The notes: generated from the letters alone by a model not told the origin. A stretch of 64,000 bases of DNA from Sporosarcina sp. ANT_H38 (GCF_008369195.1 NZ_VOBC01000001.1:1-64000); one strand, 5' to 3'. Positions 51,803 through 60,957 are shown, counted from the stretch's first letter. A program made the numbers and translations.

Positions 51803-52179
51803 GCGCCAAATTCTCCGCATTCTAATCCATGTTAGTTAGTAGACGATCGTTCCGAGGACTAAATTCGAGCATGGATTCGACTGTGAAACTGCGTTATGAA
51901 TATAAATCGGCTTGAAAAAATGAGTGGCATTAAAGTCGGTTTTGCGTACGAGTATTGATAATCAAGTGAAGAGAAAGAAAATACTTAGTTTTCTGTGTTT
52001 ATTGAACTGCTTGACATGTCCGCTGAACGTGATAAGATTCAAATCAATTACTTTTATGTGCCGGCAGGATGCAGGTATGCAGTCGGGAAGGATTGAATTA
52101 CATCCTTGCTTGTTGCGACATGACGTCGCGCATTTAGACTGCCTTCCTTAATTCGAAAAAGTATTAAAATTAAATATAT
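51803..52179 (+). other. Leader and repeat region before the first NhaC-type transporter
   Basis: No gene is seen. A sigma-A-type promoter TTGACA (52011) - 16 bases - TAAGAT (52033) starts a segment that is repeated at 54938-55316. Within the expected leader RNA lies a reverse copy of the dispersed element: AAGGAT-TGAATTAC-ATCCTT (52088-52107) next to TTGCGACATGACGTCGCG. Confidence 0.65.
52011..52038 (+). promoter_or_regulatory. Promoter of the first T-box transcript
   Basis: TTGACA (52011-52016), 16 bases, TAAGAT (52033-52038). It is conserved in the second leader at 54938-54965, while the sequence upstream is not. Confidence 0.65.
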
Positions 52180-52390
52180 TTGAGAGATGGTCCAGTAATC
52201 ATATTGCGAGCAGCAGCAAGAGACTGAATGGTAGGTGAGAATTCAGGCAACAATATGTATGAAGTACGCCATCGGTTAATCTCAAACTACTAATGAAGTG
52301 GATGACCAGTTTAGAACTGGCTCATCAATTAGGGTGGTAACGCGGAGAGCTCCTTCGTCCCTTTCCAAGGGATTGTAGGGGCTTTTTTGT
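52180..52390 (+). ncRNA. T-box riboswitch (probable tyrosine) of the first NhaC-type gene
   Basis: Stem I runs from TTTGAGA to TCTCAAA, with inner helices GATGGT/GCCATC and CATATTG/CAATATG and the AGAGA and GGTGAGA motifs. The specifier loop reads GAAGTACG, which I interpret as UAC (tyrosine). The antiterminator sequence AGGGTGGTAACGCGG (52331) and a terminator (AGCTCC..CGTCCC/GGGA..GGGGCT, then TTTTTT) follow. Uncharged tRNA should allow readthrough into the transporter gene. Confidence 0.92.
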
Positions 52391-52509
52391 ATTCATTTTT
52401 TGCTTAGCTCCAGTTGCCCGGGGCTTGGAAAGTAGATTACGATGAAGAAGGATTCCGCACACACGAAAAAATTCAGGTTGTATCATCAAAGAAAAAGGGG
52501 ATGTCGAAA

Positions 52510-53928
52510 ATGAAAAAGGAACAATCTTTTGTAATGTCAATTATCCCAATACTCACTTTAATGATCGCTGCAACTTTGTCCATTTTTGTTTGGAAGGCTG
52601 GGATGCATATTCCATTAATGATTGGGGTGATTGTTGCTGCTGTCATTGCGAAAATATGTGGTTGGAGTTGGCGTGAAGTAGAAAAAATGATGGTTAATGG
52701 GGTATCCCGAGCATTGCCCGCCGTTTTTATTTTACTTATCATCGGAATAATTGTTGGAACTTGGATTGCAAGTGGCGTTATCCCAACGATGATTTACTAT
52801 GGACTATCGATTATTGAACCTTCAATGTTTATACCGCTTGTTGCATTAATTACTGGAATTGTTTCGATTACATTAGGAAGTTCGTTTACTTCAATTGCGA
52901 CAGTAGGACTTGCTTTTATGGCGATTGGAGAAGGACTTGGTTTTGCTCCGGGGCTTGTTGCAGGAGCCGTCATTTCAGGCGCCTATTTTGGCGATAAACT
53001 ATCGCCGTTTTCCGATACGACAAACATCGCTCCTGCCATGGCGGAAACGGATTTGTTTAGTCATATTAAGCACATGCTCTGGGATACGATTCCTGCATTT
53101 GTCATTTCAATTGTTCTGTATTGGTTCGTGGGTATTTCAGCCGTAGCTAACAATACTGCAGATACGAGTGAAATTGATTTGATTATTAAAGGGCTGGAAA
53201 GTGTCTTTGTCATTCATCCGCTGCTGTTACTCATGCCAGTATTCACGATTTTCTTAATGATGAAACGCATACCCGCGATTCCAGCGTTAACAATTGTAGG
53301 ACTTCTAGGTGCAGTACTTGCAGTCCTTGTTCAAGGGGTTTCCGCTTCCTCGATTGTTCAAGTGATGACGAGCGGATTTTCGGTAGATTCGGGTGTGGCT
53401 ACAGTAGATTCGTTGCTTAATCGTGGAGGCCTCATGTCCATGCTAGCCACAATCGGACTGTTAATCATCGCGACATCCCTTGGGGGTATTTTAGAAGAAA
53501 CAGGCTCTTTTGAAGTGTTAACGAGAAGAATGATGGGAAATGTACGCTCAACTGGAACATTGATCAGCTCGACAATCCTTTCAACTTTTGTCGTAGCTTT
53601 TGCAAGTGGTGCACAATTTCTAGCGATTATTCTACCGGCAAGGACGTTTGTTAAAACATATAAAGTGATGGGGATCGACACGAAAAACCTTTCAAGATGT
53701 GTCGAAGCAGCAGGCACAGTAGGAATAAACCTCGTCCCATGGAGTGTTCCGGTCATTTTTGCAGCGGACATTCTTGGCGTCAGCCCGGGCGAGTTCATCC
53801 CATTTGTTTTCTTCGCATTTCTAGTCCCAATCATTAATATCATTTTTGGTTTCACTGGCTGGACCATTACCAAGAAGGACTATAAAGATGCAAGTGAAAT
53901 AAATACTAAGGGGGAAATAACGTTATGA
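52510..53928 (+). CDS. NhaC-family transporter 1 (T-box regulated)
   Basis: A 472-residue polytopic membrane protein of the NhaC Na+/H+ antiporter family with about 11-12 helices. Conserved segments are SGVIPTMIYYGL, SLGSSFTSIATVG-like text, SGAYFGDKLSPFSDTTN and AAGTVGINLVPWSVP. Because it follows a tyrosine-type T-box, it may import tyrosine or a precursor rather than act as a simple antiporter. ATG 52510 follows AAAGGGG; earlier in-frame codons overlap the leader. It overlaps the PqqB-like gene by four bases. Confidence 0.9.
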   Translation: MKKEQSFVMSIIPILTLMIAATLSIFVWKAGMHIPLMIGVIVAAVIAKICGWSWREVEKMMVNGVSRALPAVFILLIIGIIVGTWIASGVIPTMIYYGLSIIEPSMFIPLVALITGIVSITLGSSFTSIATVGLAFMAIGEGLGFAPGLVAGAVISGAYFGDKLSPFSDTTNIAPAMAETDLFSHIKHMLWDTIPAFVISIVLYWFVGISAVANNTADTSEIDLIIKGLESVFVIHPLLLLMPVFTIFLMMKRIPAIPALTIVGLLGAVLAVLVQGVSASSIVQVMTSGFSVDSGVATVDSLLNRGGLMSMLATIGLLIIATSLGGILEETGSFEVLTRRMMGNVRSTGTLISSTILSTFVVAFASGAQFLAIILPARTFVKTYKVMGIDTKNLSRCVEAAGTVGINLVPWSVPVIFAADILGVSPGEFIPFVFFAFLVPIINIIFGFTGWTITKKDYKDASEINTKGEITL

Positions 53929-54791
53929 GCGAAGTCATTTTACATGTGTTAGGAACAGCACAAGATGCTGGCCTTCCGCATCCGAATTGTTTTTGTAAAA
54001 ACTGTGCGGAGGCAATCAGCAATCCGGAGAATAGGCGCTCTGCGGCGTCATTGGCAATTGTACTACCGAAAGAGAAGGCTTGGCATTTGATTGACGCAAC
54101 ACCAGACTTAAAAGAACAGATGGCAAGAGTACAAATCAAACACAATATGCAAGGTCAGCTAATGGCGAGCATCTTTTTGACACATGCTCATTTAGGTCAT
54201 TACCCAGGGTTATTATTTTTAGGAAAAGAAGCGATTGGTGCAAATAAGGTACCTGTAATGGCGGGCACGAAAATGAAGAAAATGTTAGAAGAACAAGCAC
54301 CTTGGAGCCAACTAACAAAACTTCACAATATTGACGTACGAGAGATTAGTGATGGACGAGCAATTGCCGTTTCACCTCATGTCACAGTCATACCTGTTGA
54401 AGTCCCTCACAGAAATGAATTTTCTGAGACATTTGCTTTTTGGATAAAAGGGGCGAAGAAGAAAGTTCTTTATATTCCGGATATCGATCGATGGGAACAA
54501 TGGGACAAAGATATTTACGAAGCGTGCGAAGAAGCTGACATTTGCTTACTGGATGGGACATTCCATTCCGCTGAAGATCTTGAACAGATTGGCCGAGACT
54601 ATCGGGAAATCCCTCACCCGCTCATGACAGAAACAATGGATCGATTACAAGATTTAGTTAAACGAACTGAGATTTACTTTATTCATCTCAATCACTCGAA
54701 TCCCGTCATCGACCCGGATAAAACGATTCGTAAAGAGATTGAAATGAAGGGCTTTCATATTGCGGAGGAAGGAATGGAGTTTGCTTTGTGA
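53925..54791 (+). CDS. PqqB-like metallo-beta-lactamase-fold protein
   Basis: A 288-residue protein resembling PqqB, which hydroxylates the tyrosine of the PQQ precursor peptide. It has LGTAQDAGLPHPNCFCKNC at the N-terminus, THAHLGHYPGLL, VPHRNEF, YIPDIDRW, LLDGTFHS and IHLNHSNPV. The metal motif reads HAHLGH, with Gly where typical enzymes have Asp. No other pqq genes are present. Translational coupling to a tyrosine-T-box transporter suggests that it acts on tyrosine or a tyrosine-containing compound; that is inference. Confidence 0.82.
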   Translation: MSEVILHVLGTAQDAGLPHPNCFCKNCAEAISNPENRRSAASLAIVLPKEKAWHLIDATPDLKEQMARVQIKHNMQGQLMASIFLTHAHLGHYPGLLFLGKEAIGANKVPVMAGTKMKKMLEEQAPWSQLTKLHNIDVREISDGRAIAVSPHVTVIPVEVPHRNEFSETFAFWIKGAKKKVLYIPDIDRWEQWDKDIYEACEEADICLLDGTFHSAEDLEQIGRDYREIPHPLMTETMDRLQDLVKRTEIYFIHLNHSNPVIDPDKTIRKEIEMKGFHIAEEGMEFAL

Positions 54792-55107
54792 TTGAAGTCG
54801 CCGGAAATATTGGATTTGAACGCTGTAAGCCTATGTGGCTGATTGTGTATTCAATAGCAAGACCTTACTGAAAGAAAAGTAGATTATAAACTCTTCTTAA
54901 TGGTAGAAAAGTGAGAAACTTAAGACTTAATAATAACTTGACTTACAACTGTAACGTGATAAGATTCAAATCAATTACTATTACGTGCCAGCAGGATGCG
55001 GGTATGCAGTCGGGAAGGATTGAATGACATCCTTGCTTGTTGCGACAGGACGTCGCACATTTAAACTGTCTTCCTTAATTCAAAAAAGTATTAAAACTAA
55101 ATATATT
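54792..55107 (+). other. Second copy of the leader and repeat region
   Basis: No gene is seen. From about 54950 the sequence matches 52023 onward almost base for base: promoter TTGACT (54938) - 16 - TAAGAT (54960), the hairpin AAGGAT-TGAATGAC-ATCCTT (55015-55034) and TTGCGACAGGACGTCGCA. It leads into the second T-box. Confidence 0.7.
54938..54965 (+). promoter_or_regulatory. Promoter of the second T-box transcript
   Basis: TTGACT (54938-54943), 16 bases, TAAGAT (54960-54965). It has the same spacing and distance to the T-box as the first copy. Confidence 0.62.
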
Positions 55108-55316
55108 TGAGAGATGGTCCAGTAATCATATTGCGAGCAGCAGCAAGAGACTGAATGGTAGGTGAGAATTCAGGCAACAATATGTATGAAGTACGCCGTC
55201 CGATTTTCTCAACTACTAATGAAGTGGATGGCCAGTCCAGAACTGGTCCATCAATTAGGGTGGTAACGCGGAGAGCTTCTTCGTCCCTTTCCAAGGGATT
55301 GAAGGGGCTTTTTTGT
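55108..55316 (+). ncRNA. T-box riboswitch (probable tyrosine) of the second NhaC-type gene
   Basis: Nearly identical to 52180-52390. The base helix is kept by a compensating wobble change (GATGGT/GCCGTC), the specifier loop again reads GAAGTACG (UAC), and AGGGTGGTAACGCGG and a terminator with TTTTTT follow. The two leaders must come from one duplication. Confidence 0.92.
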
Positions 55317-55362
55317 ATCTAAAAATTGTTTTAAGTTTTAAACCATCGAGGAGGATTCCATC

Positions 55363-56760
55363 ATGTTCCGTATAAAAGCAGTTATTTCACCGACATTTCT
55401 AGAAGCGATAGCACTTATTGCAACGATTGTAACGATAATTAGCGTCAGCATTGTTAAGTTTGGTGCAGTTCCGCACTTACCGATTTTGTTTTCAATTTTA
55501 GTATTAATTTGTTACGGTCTGCTCAAAAAAGTTTCGTACCGTAAACTTGAAGGTGGCTTAGTCGAAGGAGCAGGAGCGGGTATGAGTGCGGTATTCCTGT
55601 TTTTCTTCATTGGCATTTTAGTAAGCAGTTGGATCATGAGTGGGACGATTCCGACACTAATCTATACTGGATTTAATCTAATTACTCCGTCATTTTTCTT
55701 TGCAATTGTTTTTGTAGTTACTGCAATTGTTGGTGTTTCAATCGGTAGTTCGTTGACGACGGTAGCAACGGTAGGCGTTGCATTTATTGGGATGGCGACT
55801 ATGCTCGACTTATCATTGGCTGTGGCGGCTGGAGCAATTGTTTCTGGAGCATTTTTTGGAGATAAGATGTCACCCCTGTCGGATACGACAAACCTGGCTT
55901 CATCCATCGTTGATGTCGACTTGTTTGAACATATTCGGAATATGAGTTGGACAACAATTCCGGCATTTGTTTTATCACTGATATTCTTTGCTTTCTTGTC
56001 GCCAAGTGTCACATTGAGCGATGTTGATAAAATTTCCTATTTCCAAGAAGGATTGTTGGACACGGGGATGATCCACTGGTATACAGTAATACCGTTAATT
56101 GTTCTCTTCGTTTTAACAATAATGAAAGTCCCAGCGCTAATGACATTGGCATTAAGCTCGGTCAGTGCAATTGCAATTTCCTATTTCCATCAGAGTTTCA
56201 GCGCACCGGAAGTATTTAAGATTTTATTCGAAGGCTTCGTTTCAACGACAGGAATCGAAGATATTGACGCACTACTCACACGTGGCGGCATGCAAAGTAT
56301 GATGTTTACAATTGGTTTGGTATTGTTGGCACTTAGTATGGGTGGATTGTTATTTACACTTGGAATTGTCCAATGTTTACTCGAGAAAATTGAAAGCCTT
56401 TTAAAGAAAGTTTCATCGGTAATTGCAGCGTCCGCGTTAACTGCGATTGGCATTAATGTGTTGATTGGTGAACAGTATTTGTCGATATTATTGACAGGGC
56501 AAGCTTTCCAATCACAATATGAAAAAGTAGGTCTTGCCAATAAGAATTTAAGTAGAGTTATGGAGGATGCCGGTACTGTTGTTAATCCGCTTGTACCATG
56601 GAGTGTTTGCGGTATTTTCATCACTGGTGTGTTAGGTGTTTCGACAGTGGAGTATTTACCATTCGCATTCTTTTGCTTGTTGTCACCAATTTTAACGATA
56701 TTGTTCGGGTTTACTGGGAAAACATTGACGTATCTGAAGGACGAAAAGGTAAAAGTGTAA
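55363..56760 (+). CDS. NhaC-family transporter 2 (T-box regulated)
   Basis: A 465-residue polytopic protein paralogous to the one at 52510, with SGTIPTLIYTGF, SIGSSLTTVATVG, SGAFFGDKMSPLSDTTN and DAGTVVNPLVPWSV. The sequences have diverged far more than their leaders, so the leader was probably copied onto an older paralogue or homogenised. GAGGAGG lies ten bases upstream of the ATG. Monocistronic with a strong terminator. Confidence 0.9.
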   Translation: MFRIKAVISPTFLEAIALIATIVTIISVSIVKFGAVPHLPILFSILVLICYGLLKKVSYRKLEGGLVEGAGAGMSAVFLFFFIGILVSSWIMSGTIPTLIYTGFNLITPSFFFAIVFVVTAIVGVSIGSSLTTVATVGVAFIGMATMLDLSLAVAAGAIVSGAFFGDKMSPLSDTTNLASSIVDVDLFEHIRNMSWTTIPAFVLSLIFFAFLSPSVTLSDVDKISYFQEGLLDTGMIHWYTVIPLIVLFVLTIMKVPALMTLALSSVSAIAISYFHQSFSAPEVFKILFEGFVSTTGIEDIDALLTRGGMQSMMFTIGLVLLALSMGGLLFTLGIVQCLLEKIESLLKKVSSVIAASALTAIGINVLIGEQYLSILLTGQAFQSQYEKVGLANKNLSRVMEDAGTVVNPLVPWSVCGIFITGVLGVSTVEYLPFAFFCLLSPILTILFGFTGKTLTYLKDEKVKV

Positions 56761-56804
56761 AACACGAAGGAGCACACCTGTTAGGTAGTGCTCCTTCGTG
56801 TTTG
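56761..56804 (+). terminator. Terminator of the second NhaC-type gene
   Basis: A 14-base perfect stem, ACACGAAGGAGCAC/GTGCTCCTTCGTGT, directly after the stop codon. The T tail is short. Confidence 0.87.
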
Positions 56805-56965
56805 GAAATTAGTTTTGAAGGGAATATATTGTGGAAACACCGAAAATGCTATTTATTGTATATTATGGAACCATTTGAACGTTGGCGACGTATAAGTAGT
56901 TGAGTTGTTCCATATTGTAATGAATATGTCTATAAGACTTAAGGATATGGGGTGCTGGTATATCC

Positions 56966-57331
56966 ATGAAAATCGGTCGATTAGTACTCTTATTAACTTT
57001 ACTTCTAGTAGTGTTATCAGGCTGTAAAGAAGCATATAAAGGGAATCCCACGCCGAAAGACTTTCTTGGAAATAGTGATGCGGATATTTTTGTTTTAGAT
57101 AGAATCGTCTACTCGAACGCCCAAGATCTAGAATGGGTAAAAGAATTAACCTATATTCTTGGTGAGCAAGTAGGAGAAATAACAAGAAAAACGGACAAAG
57201 CAAGGAACTTTAAAAGTGGTACATCTAATAAATTACCAGTTGGAACAAAGATATACCAAACGGATACGCCTGCATATATTGTAATAGTAGATGGTAAGGA
57301 GATCCCCTATCTAGGAAAGTATGAAGGGTAG
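56966..57331 (+). CDS. Small hypothetical lipoprotein
   Basis: A 121-residue protein with a clear lipoprotein signal (lipobox VVLSGC at about 15-20) and a short soluble domain containing FVLDRIVYSNAQDLEWV and LPVGTKIYQT near the C-terminus. I do not recognise a specific family; similar small lipoproteins are common in Bacillales. The ribosome site is weak (GGGGTGCTGG). It precedes the Nudix gene by 35 bases and may be co-transcribed. Confidence 0.75.
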   Translation: MKIGRLVLLLTLLLVVLSGCKEAYKGNPTPKDFLGNSDADIFVLDRIVYSNAQDLEWVKELTYILGEQVGEITRKTDKARNFKSGTSNKLPVGTKIYQTDTPAYIVIVDGKEIPYLGKYEG

Positions 57332-57366
57332 TTTTAGTTAATCGACATTTGGGAGTGAAGGTAGAA

Positions 57367-57777
57367 ATGAACAAAGTAAATGTTGTCTATGCACTTATTT
57401 ATAAAGAAGACGAGCAAAAAGTACTAATGGTAAATAACAAAGGAAGCGGTTGGTCACTTCCTGGAGGTGACGTAGAAGAGGGGGAAACGTTAGAGCTGGC
57501 AATTATTCGTGAAGCCCAGGAAGAAACAGGTTTGACGATTGAAGTGGAGAGTATTGTGGCGGTGAATGAAGCATTCTTTAATGCAAAAGGCCAACATGCT
57601 TTATTTCTAACATTTAAGGCAATAATCGTATCTGGGGAATGCTTAATTCAAGACGAAGAAGAAATTTCTGAAATAAAGTGGGTAGATTTGCCGACAGCGA
57701 ATGGGTTAATGCCTTATCATCCTGGTGGGGTAGAAAGATTACTTAAATCATCTTCTCCTTATACAATTCAAGTGTAA
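57367..57777 (+). CDS. Nudix hydrolase
   Basis: A 136-residue protein with a full Nudix box (GGDVEEGETLELAIIREAQE, then ETG, about 32-54), starting NKVNVVYALIYKEDEQKVLM. The substrate is unknown; the family hydrolyses nucleoside diphosphate derivatives. ATG 57367 follows GGGAGTGAAGG; an in-frame TTG at 57349 overlaps that site. Confidence 0.88.
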   Translation: MNKVNVVYALIYKEDEQKVLMVNNKGSGWSLPGGDVEEGETLELAIIREAQEETGLTIEVESIVAVNEAFFNAKGQHALFLTFKAIIVSGECLIQDEEEISEIKWVDLPTANGLMPYHPGGVERLLKSSSPYTIQV

Positions 57778-58192
57778 GGAGAGGGTCATCACCCGTATAT
57801 ATCTATTGAAGTAATGAATAGGGTATGTAAACAAGTGTAGGGGCCTTACAAGGGTAGCCGAAGCGTAATTCAATGGAATCAGATGCAGGTACACTGGAGC
57901 TGAAAGAGATATGAAGAAAAGGTATATTTAAGAATTGCAAAGCGTATTAGTTTATAGAGAATCCAAAATTCTGGTTTTTATTTAACATAAGAAAATGAAA
58001 CTTATAATTCCAAGCCTAGATAAGGGGAGGCGTAATGGCTTGCCACTTGTCTCTTCAATTACTCAGACATATTTTTAATTGTTCTACAGCAATCATCAAA
58101 TACCCAACCGACTAAAAAGAGTGTGGATTTTATCGTTCTCATATATATTTTTTCACTAAAAAAATAAAATAGTTTAAAAGGGGATGTAGGGT
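57778..58192. other. Intergenic region without recognisable features
   Basis: About 410 bases between the Nudix gene and the GlsB-like gene. I see no gene, no clear terminator and no repeat family member. Confidence 0.5.
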
Positions 58193-58447
58193 ATGGGGTT
58201 ACTATTATATTTAATAATTGGTGGAATCATTGGTTGGTTTGCAGGATTAGTTATAGGTAAAGATATGCCAGGTGGAATCATAGGGAATGTGATTGCTGGA
58301 ATTATTGGTGCATGGATTGGTGGTAGATTGCTAGGGGATTGGGGTCCGAAACTTGCTGATTTTTACATTGTACCCGCCATTATCGGAGCACTTTTCGTAG
58401 TAATTATTGTGAGTTTTATTATGAAATCCATGCGTAAAAGATGGTAA
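58193..58447 (+). CDS. GlsB/YeaQ/YmgE family membrane protein
   Basis: An 84-residue protein with three hydrophobic segments and Gly-rich motifs (GGIIGWFAGLVIGKDMPGG, VIAGIIGAWIGGRLLGDWG). This is the transglycosylase-associated/GlsB family, often induced by general stress; the role is unclear. AAAAGGGG precedes the ATG. It is single, with its own terminator. Confidence 0.9.
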   Translation: MGLLLYLIIGGIIGWFAGLVIGKDMPGGIIGNVIAGIIGAWIGGRLLGDWGPKLADFYIVPAIIGALFVVIIVSFIMKSMRKRW

Positions 58448-58458
58448 TGAAATAGGAA

Positions 58459-58491
58459 AACGCTGACTAGTTAAGTTCAGCGTTTTTTTTA
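58459..58491 (+). terminator. Terminator of the GlsB-like gene
   Basis: AACGCTGA/TCAGCGTT with a short loop, followed by eight T. Confidence 0.92.
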
Positions 58492-58543
58492 TGGGTTAGA
58501 AAAGTATGCTTGACTTGGAGGTATCGATTGTATTTGTCAATTA

Positions 58544-59074
58544 TCACTCCAAAGAAAACTTTTTGCTGTAATTGGTTGCTTCTTTCAGTGCTTTCTCTTC
58601 TGCAGGAATTCGCACTGATAACATCCATGCATTCAACAATGTGAAAATGATTGCAGTTATATAAGCGCCGAACATGAGAGGAAGCACCAATAGCTCAGTC
58701 GTCACGATTATATAATTAGGGTGGCGCACCCACTTATAAGGACCTTTCTGCACAACGTCCGCACCCGGTAAGATGATGATTTTGGTATTCCAAAACTTTC
58801 CGAGTGAAGCAAGGCACCAAATCCGTGCCACCTGCGCCACTAGAAAAATGACGAGAAATAAAATCCATACTGACGACACTGATCTATCGAACAGAAAGTC
58901 TTCCGCAAGAAGGGAAATGAAAAATGCGATATGCATGGAAACCATAATGGGGTAGTGAGCGGCACCTGCTTCAAATGCTCCTTGGCTGCGCATCCATTTC
59001 TCATTGCGTTTCGCGACAACCAGTTCAACAAGGCGCTGTATGATAACAATTGAAATGACTATGAAAAATATCAT
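58544..59074 (-). CDS. bpsB: Alkylpyrone methyltransferase BpsB (ICMT-like)
   Basis: A 176-residue membrane protein of the isoprenylcysteine carboxyl methyltransferase family (YpbQ in B. subtilis). It has several hydrophobic segments and the signature GPYKWVRHPNYIIV near 110. B. subtilis BpsB O-methylates alkylpyrones made by BpsA. The gene lies 11 bases after bpsA, with GAGGGA before its ATG, so the two form an operon. Confidence 0.88.
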   Translation of the reverse strand: MIFFIVISIVIIQRLVELVVAKRNEKWMRSQGAFEAGAAHYPIMVSMHIAFFISLLAEDFLFDRSVSSVWILFLVIFLVAQVARIWCLASLGKFWNTKIIILPGADVVQKGPYKWVRHPNYIIVTTELLVLPLMFGAYITAIIFTLLNAWMLSVRIPAEEKALKEATNYSKKFSLE

Positions 59075-59085
59075 CTGCTAATCCC

Positions 59086-60165
59086 TCATTCCCATTTCAA
59101 TAGCAGCAGTTCACCGCAAAATCCAGGGCCAAGTGCAGCCATTAGTCCATACTCACCGGCAATGGGCTCGCTTTCAATGAACTTTTCTAAAACGTAAAGA
59201 ATAGTAGGGGACGACATATTGCCGTTGTGCCGTAAAACATCGCGGGAAATGTCCGTTTTGTTTTGATCGAATCCTAATGCTGATTCGTATGCTTCAAGTA
59301 CCTTTTTTCCTCCTGGGTGTGCAACGAAGTGTGTAATATCATCTTTTGTTAGTTCGTGTCCACTCAGGAACTCATGGACGAAAGGTCCGAGCCAATTTGT
59401 TATGACAGCAGGAATGCTTTTTGAGAAAACAACATACAGTCCGGAGTTTTTCACTTCCCAACCCATAACGTCCTCGGAATCCGGTAATAGTTTTGAAGTG
59501 GTAGCAATAACCTTTGGCATCGCTTTTTTTACTTTCACCGAAGATTTATCGCCCGATATTAATGCGCATGCAATCCCATCGGAAAACAGTGAGACACCTA
59601 CTAGATTACTTTTTGAATAGTCTTCTTTTTGAAACGTCAAACTGCATAATTCAACGGAGAGAACGAGGACATTAGCCTTGGGAAATGCAAGGCAATATTC
59701 ATGCGCTCTACTAACTCCTGCAGCACCCCCTGCACAACCCAGCCCCCAAATAGGAACACGTTTCGTATCATCTCGAAAAGGAAGCCGGTTCATAATGCGT
59801 GCTTCAATGCTTGGTGTGGAAATTCCGCTGCTTGAAATGAAAAAGATAGCGTCGATCATAGAAGGTTCAATCGCTCCATCGAGCATGCCATTCCCTTGGA
59901 GGCATGATTGTACGGCTTGGACACCGAATTCGACTGCATGTTGAATATATATACTGTTTCTCTCTTCGAAATCATGCGCTCTCCCGTACCATTCAAGCGG
60001 CATCGACACATTACGCGTCTCAATATCTCCATTTTGAAAGACTTTCAAAAGCCGTTCAATATCAGTATACTTTTCACTGAAAAGTGATCGGGTTAACTCA
60101 ACGGCCTGCTGCTGTTTCACTTCATGAGGCGGTTTGAATGTGCTGACAGAAAGAATTTTCGGCAT
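59086..60165 (-). CDS. bpsA: Type III polyketide synthase BpsA
   Basis: A 359-residue chalcone-synthase-fold enzyme that extends long-chain acyl-CoA with malonyl-CoA to alkylpyrones. The catalytic triad is visible: Cys in IWGLGCAGGAAG (near 148), His in HFVAHPGGKK (near 286) and Asn in LRHNGNMSS (near 319). Length and partner gene match B. subtilis bpsA-bpsB. The products are methylated alkylpyrones of the membrane. Confidence 0.94.
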   Translation of the reverse strand: MPKILSVSTFKPPHEVKQQQAVELTRSLFSEKYTDIERLLKVFQNGDIETRNVSMPLEWYGRAHDFEERNSIYIQHAVEFGVQAVQSCLQGNGMLDGAIEPSMIDAIFFISSSGISTPSIEARIMNRLPFRDDTKRVPIWGLGCAGGAAGVSRAHEYCLAFPKANVLVLSVELCSLTFQKEDYSKSNLVGVSLFSDGIACALISGDKSSVKVKKAMPKVIATTSKLLPDSEDVMGWEVKNSGLYVVFSKSIPAVITNWLGPFVHEFLSGHELTKDDITHFVAHPGGKKVLEAYESALGFDQNKTDISRDVLRHNGNMSSPTILYVLEKFIESEPIAGEYGLMAALGPGFCGELLLLKWE

Positions 60166-60297
60166 AGGCTACCTCCAGTTTCATTATTAGTACTCATTAC
60201 CTGAATATGACTTTCCCAAACCTATAACCTGAGCATACACACCATATGAACAGGATACTTCATGTGAAATGGAGGGATAAAGATAGGGGGAACTTTT

Positions 60298-60646
60298 ATG
60301 TCCATCAAATTAAACATATAAGATCAATCGCCGATTTCCTAAGGTGGTAACGCTAAGGAATTGTTAATACATACAGCCCATCTCGGCTTATAAAGTAGCT
60401 GAGAACTTCAAACTTCATGAAGCACTTTTTCCTGGATGGATTGATGCAAGGGCTGGCTGTGCACCGGGCGGAATGCCATGTGTGATAAATGCATTGAATG
60501 ACGGGACACCGGAAATGGTACGAGCATAGATTGAAAAGATTGCTGAAGTGTTCAACGTGAGTGAAGTGATGCTTGCCATGATTGCTTACGTTTTTAAAAA
60601 TATGCTGAAATCCTATGAATTGATGGCCAAGGAAATGTTTGTTTGA
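60298..60646 (+). pseudogene. Decayed gene of unknown family
   Basis: An ATG after GGGGGAA opens a frame with stops at 60319 and 60340, a frameshift near 60388 and another stop (TAG) near 60527, ending at TGA 60644. The pieces read GGNAKELLIHTAHLGL, then KLHEALFPGWIDARAGCAPG, then IEKIAEVFNVSEVMLAMIAY. The smooth protein-like composition across the breaks shows that it was once one gene. I cannot name the family. Confidence 0.6.
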
Positions 60647-60957
60647 ACGATTGTCTACACTTCAACGTACGCATAACTTGTACAAAAGATGACAGAACTA
60701 TGAAAAAAAACTGATGATATGCTACCGTGTTTCATTCAGGGAGCGATTGATTTCAAATTAAATAAGAGCGCTGCCTTTTGGCGGTTTTCTTAGTTAGTTT
60801 TGTTTGAAACCCAAGGAACTATATAAAATAACCCAGTGGATTGGATAAGCATAATGAAATTGATTCTATAGAAGTGAGGAAGAAATTTAATTGCAATGCT
60901 GTTACTTTAGAACAATGATTTATCAAATTGATACAAGTAATGTTGATAGGCAAACAA

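Noticed and set aside
58163..58196. GTTTAA...GGGTAT, resembling a sigma-B promoter ahead of the GlsB-like gene
   Set aside because: The spacer is only 11 bases and the -10 box overlaps the ribosome site and start codon, so it cannot be the promoter of this gene.
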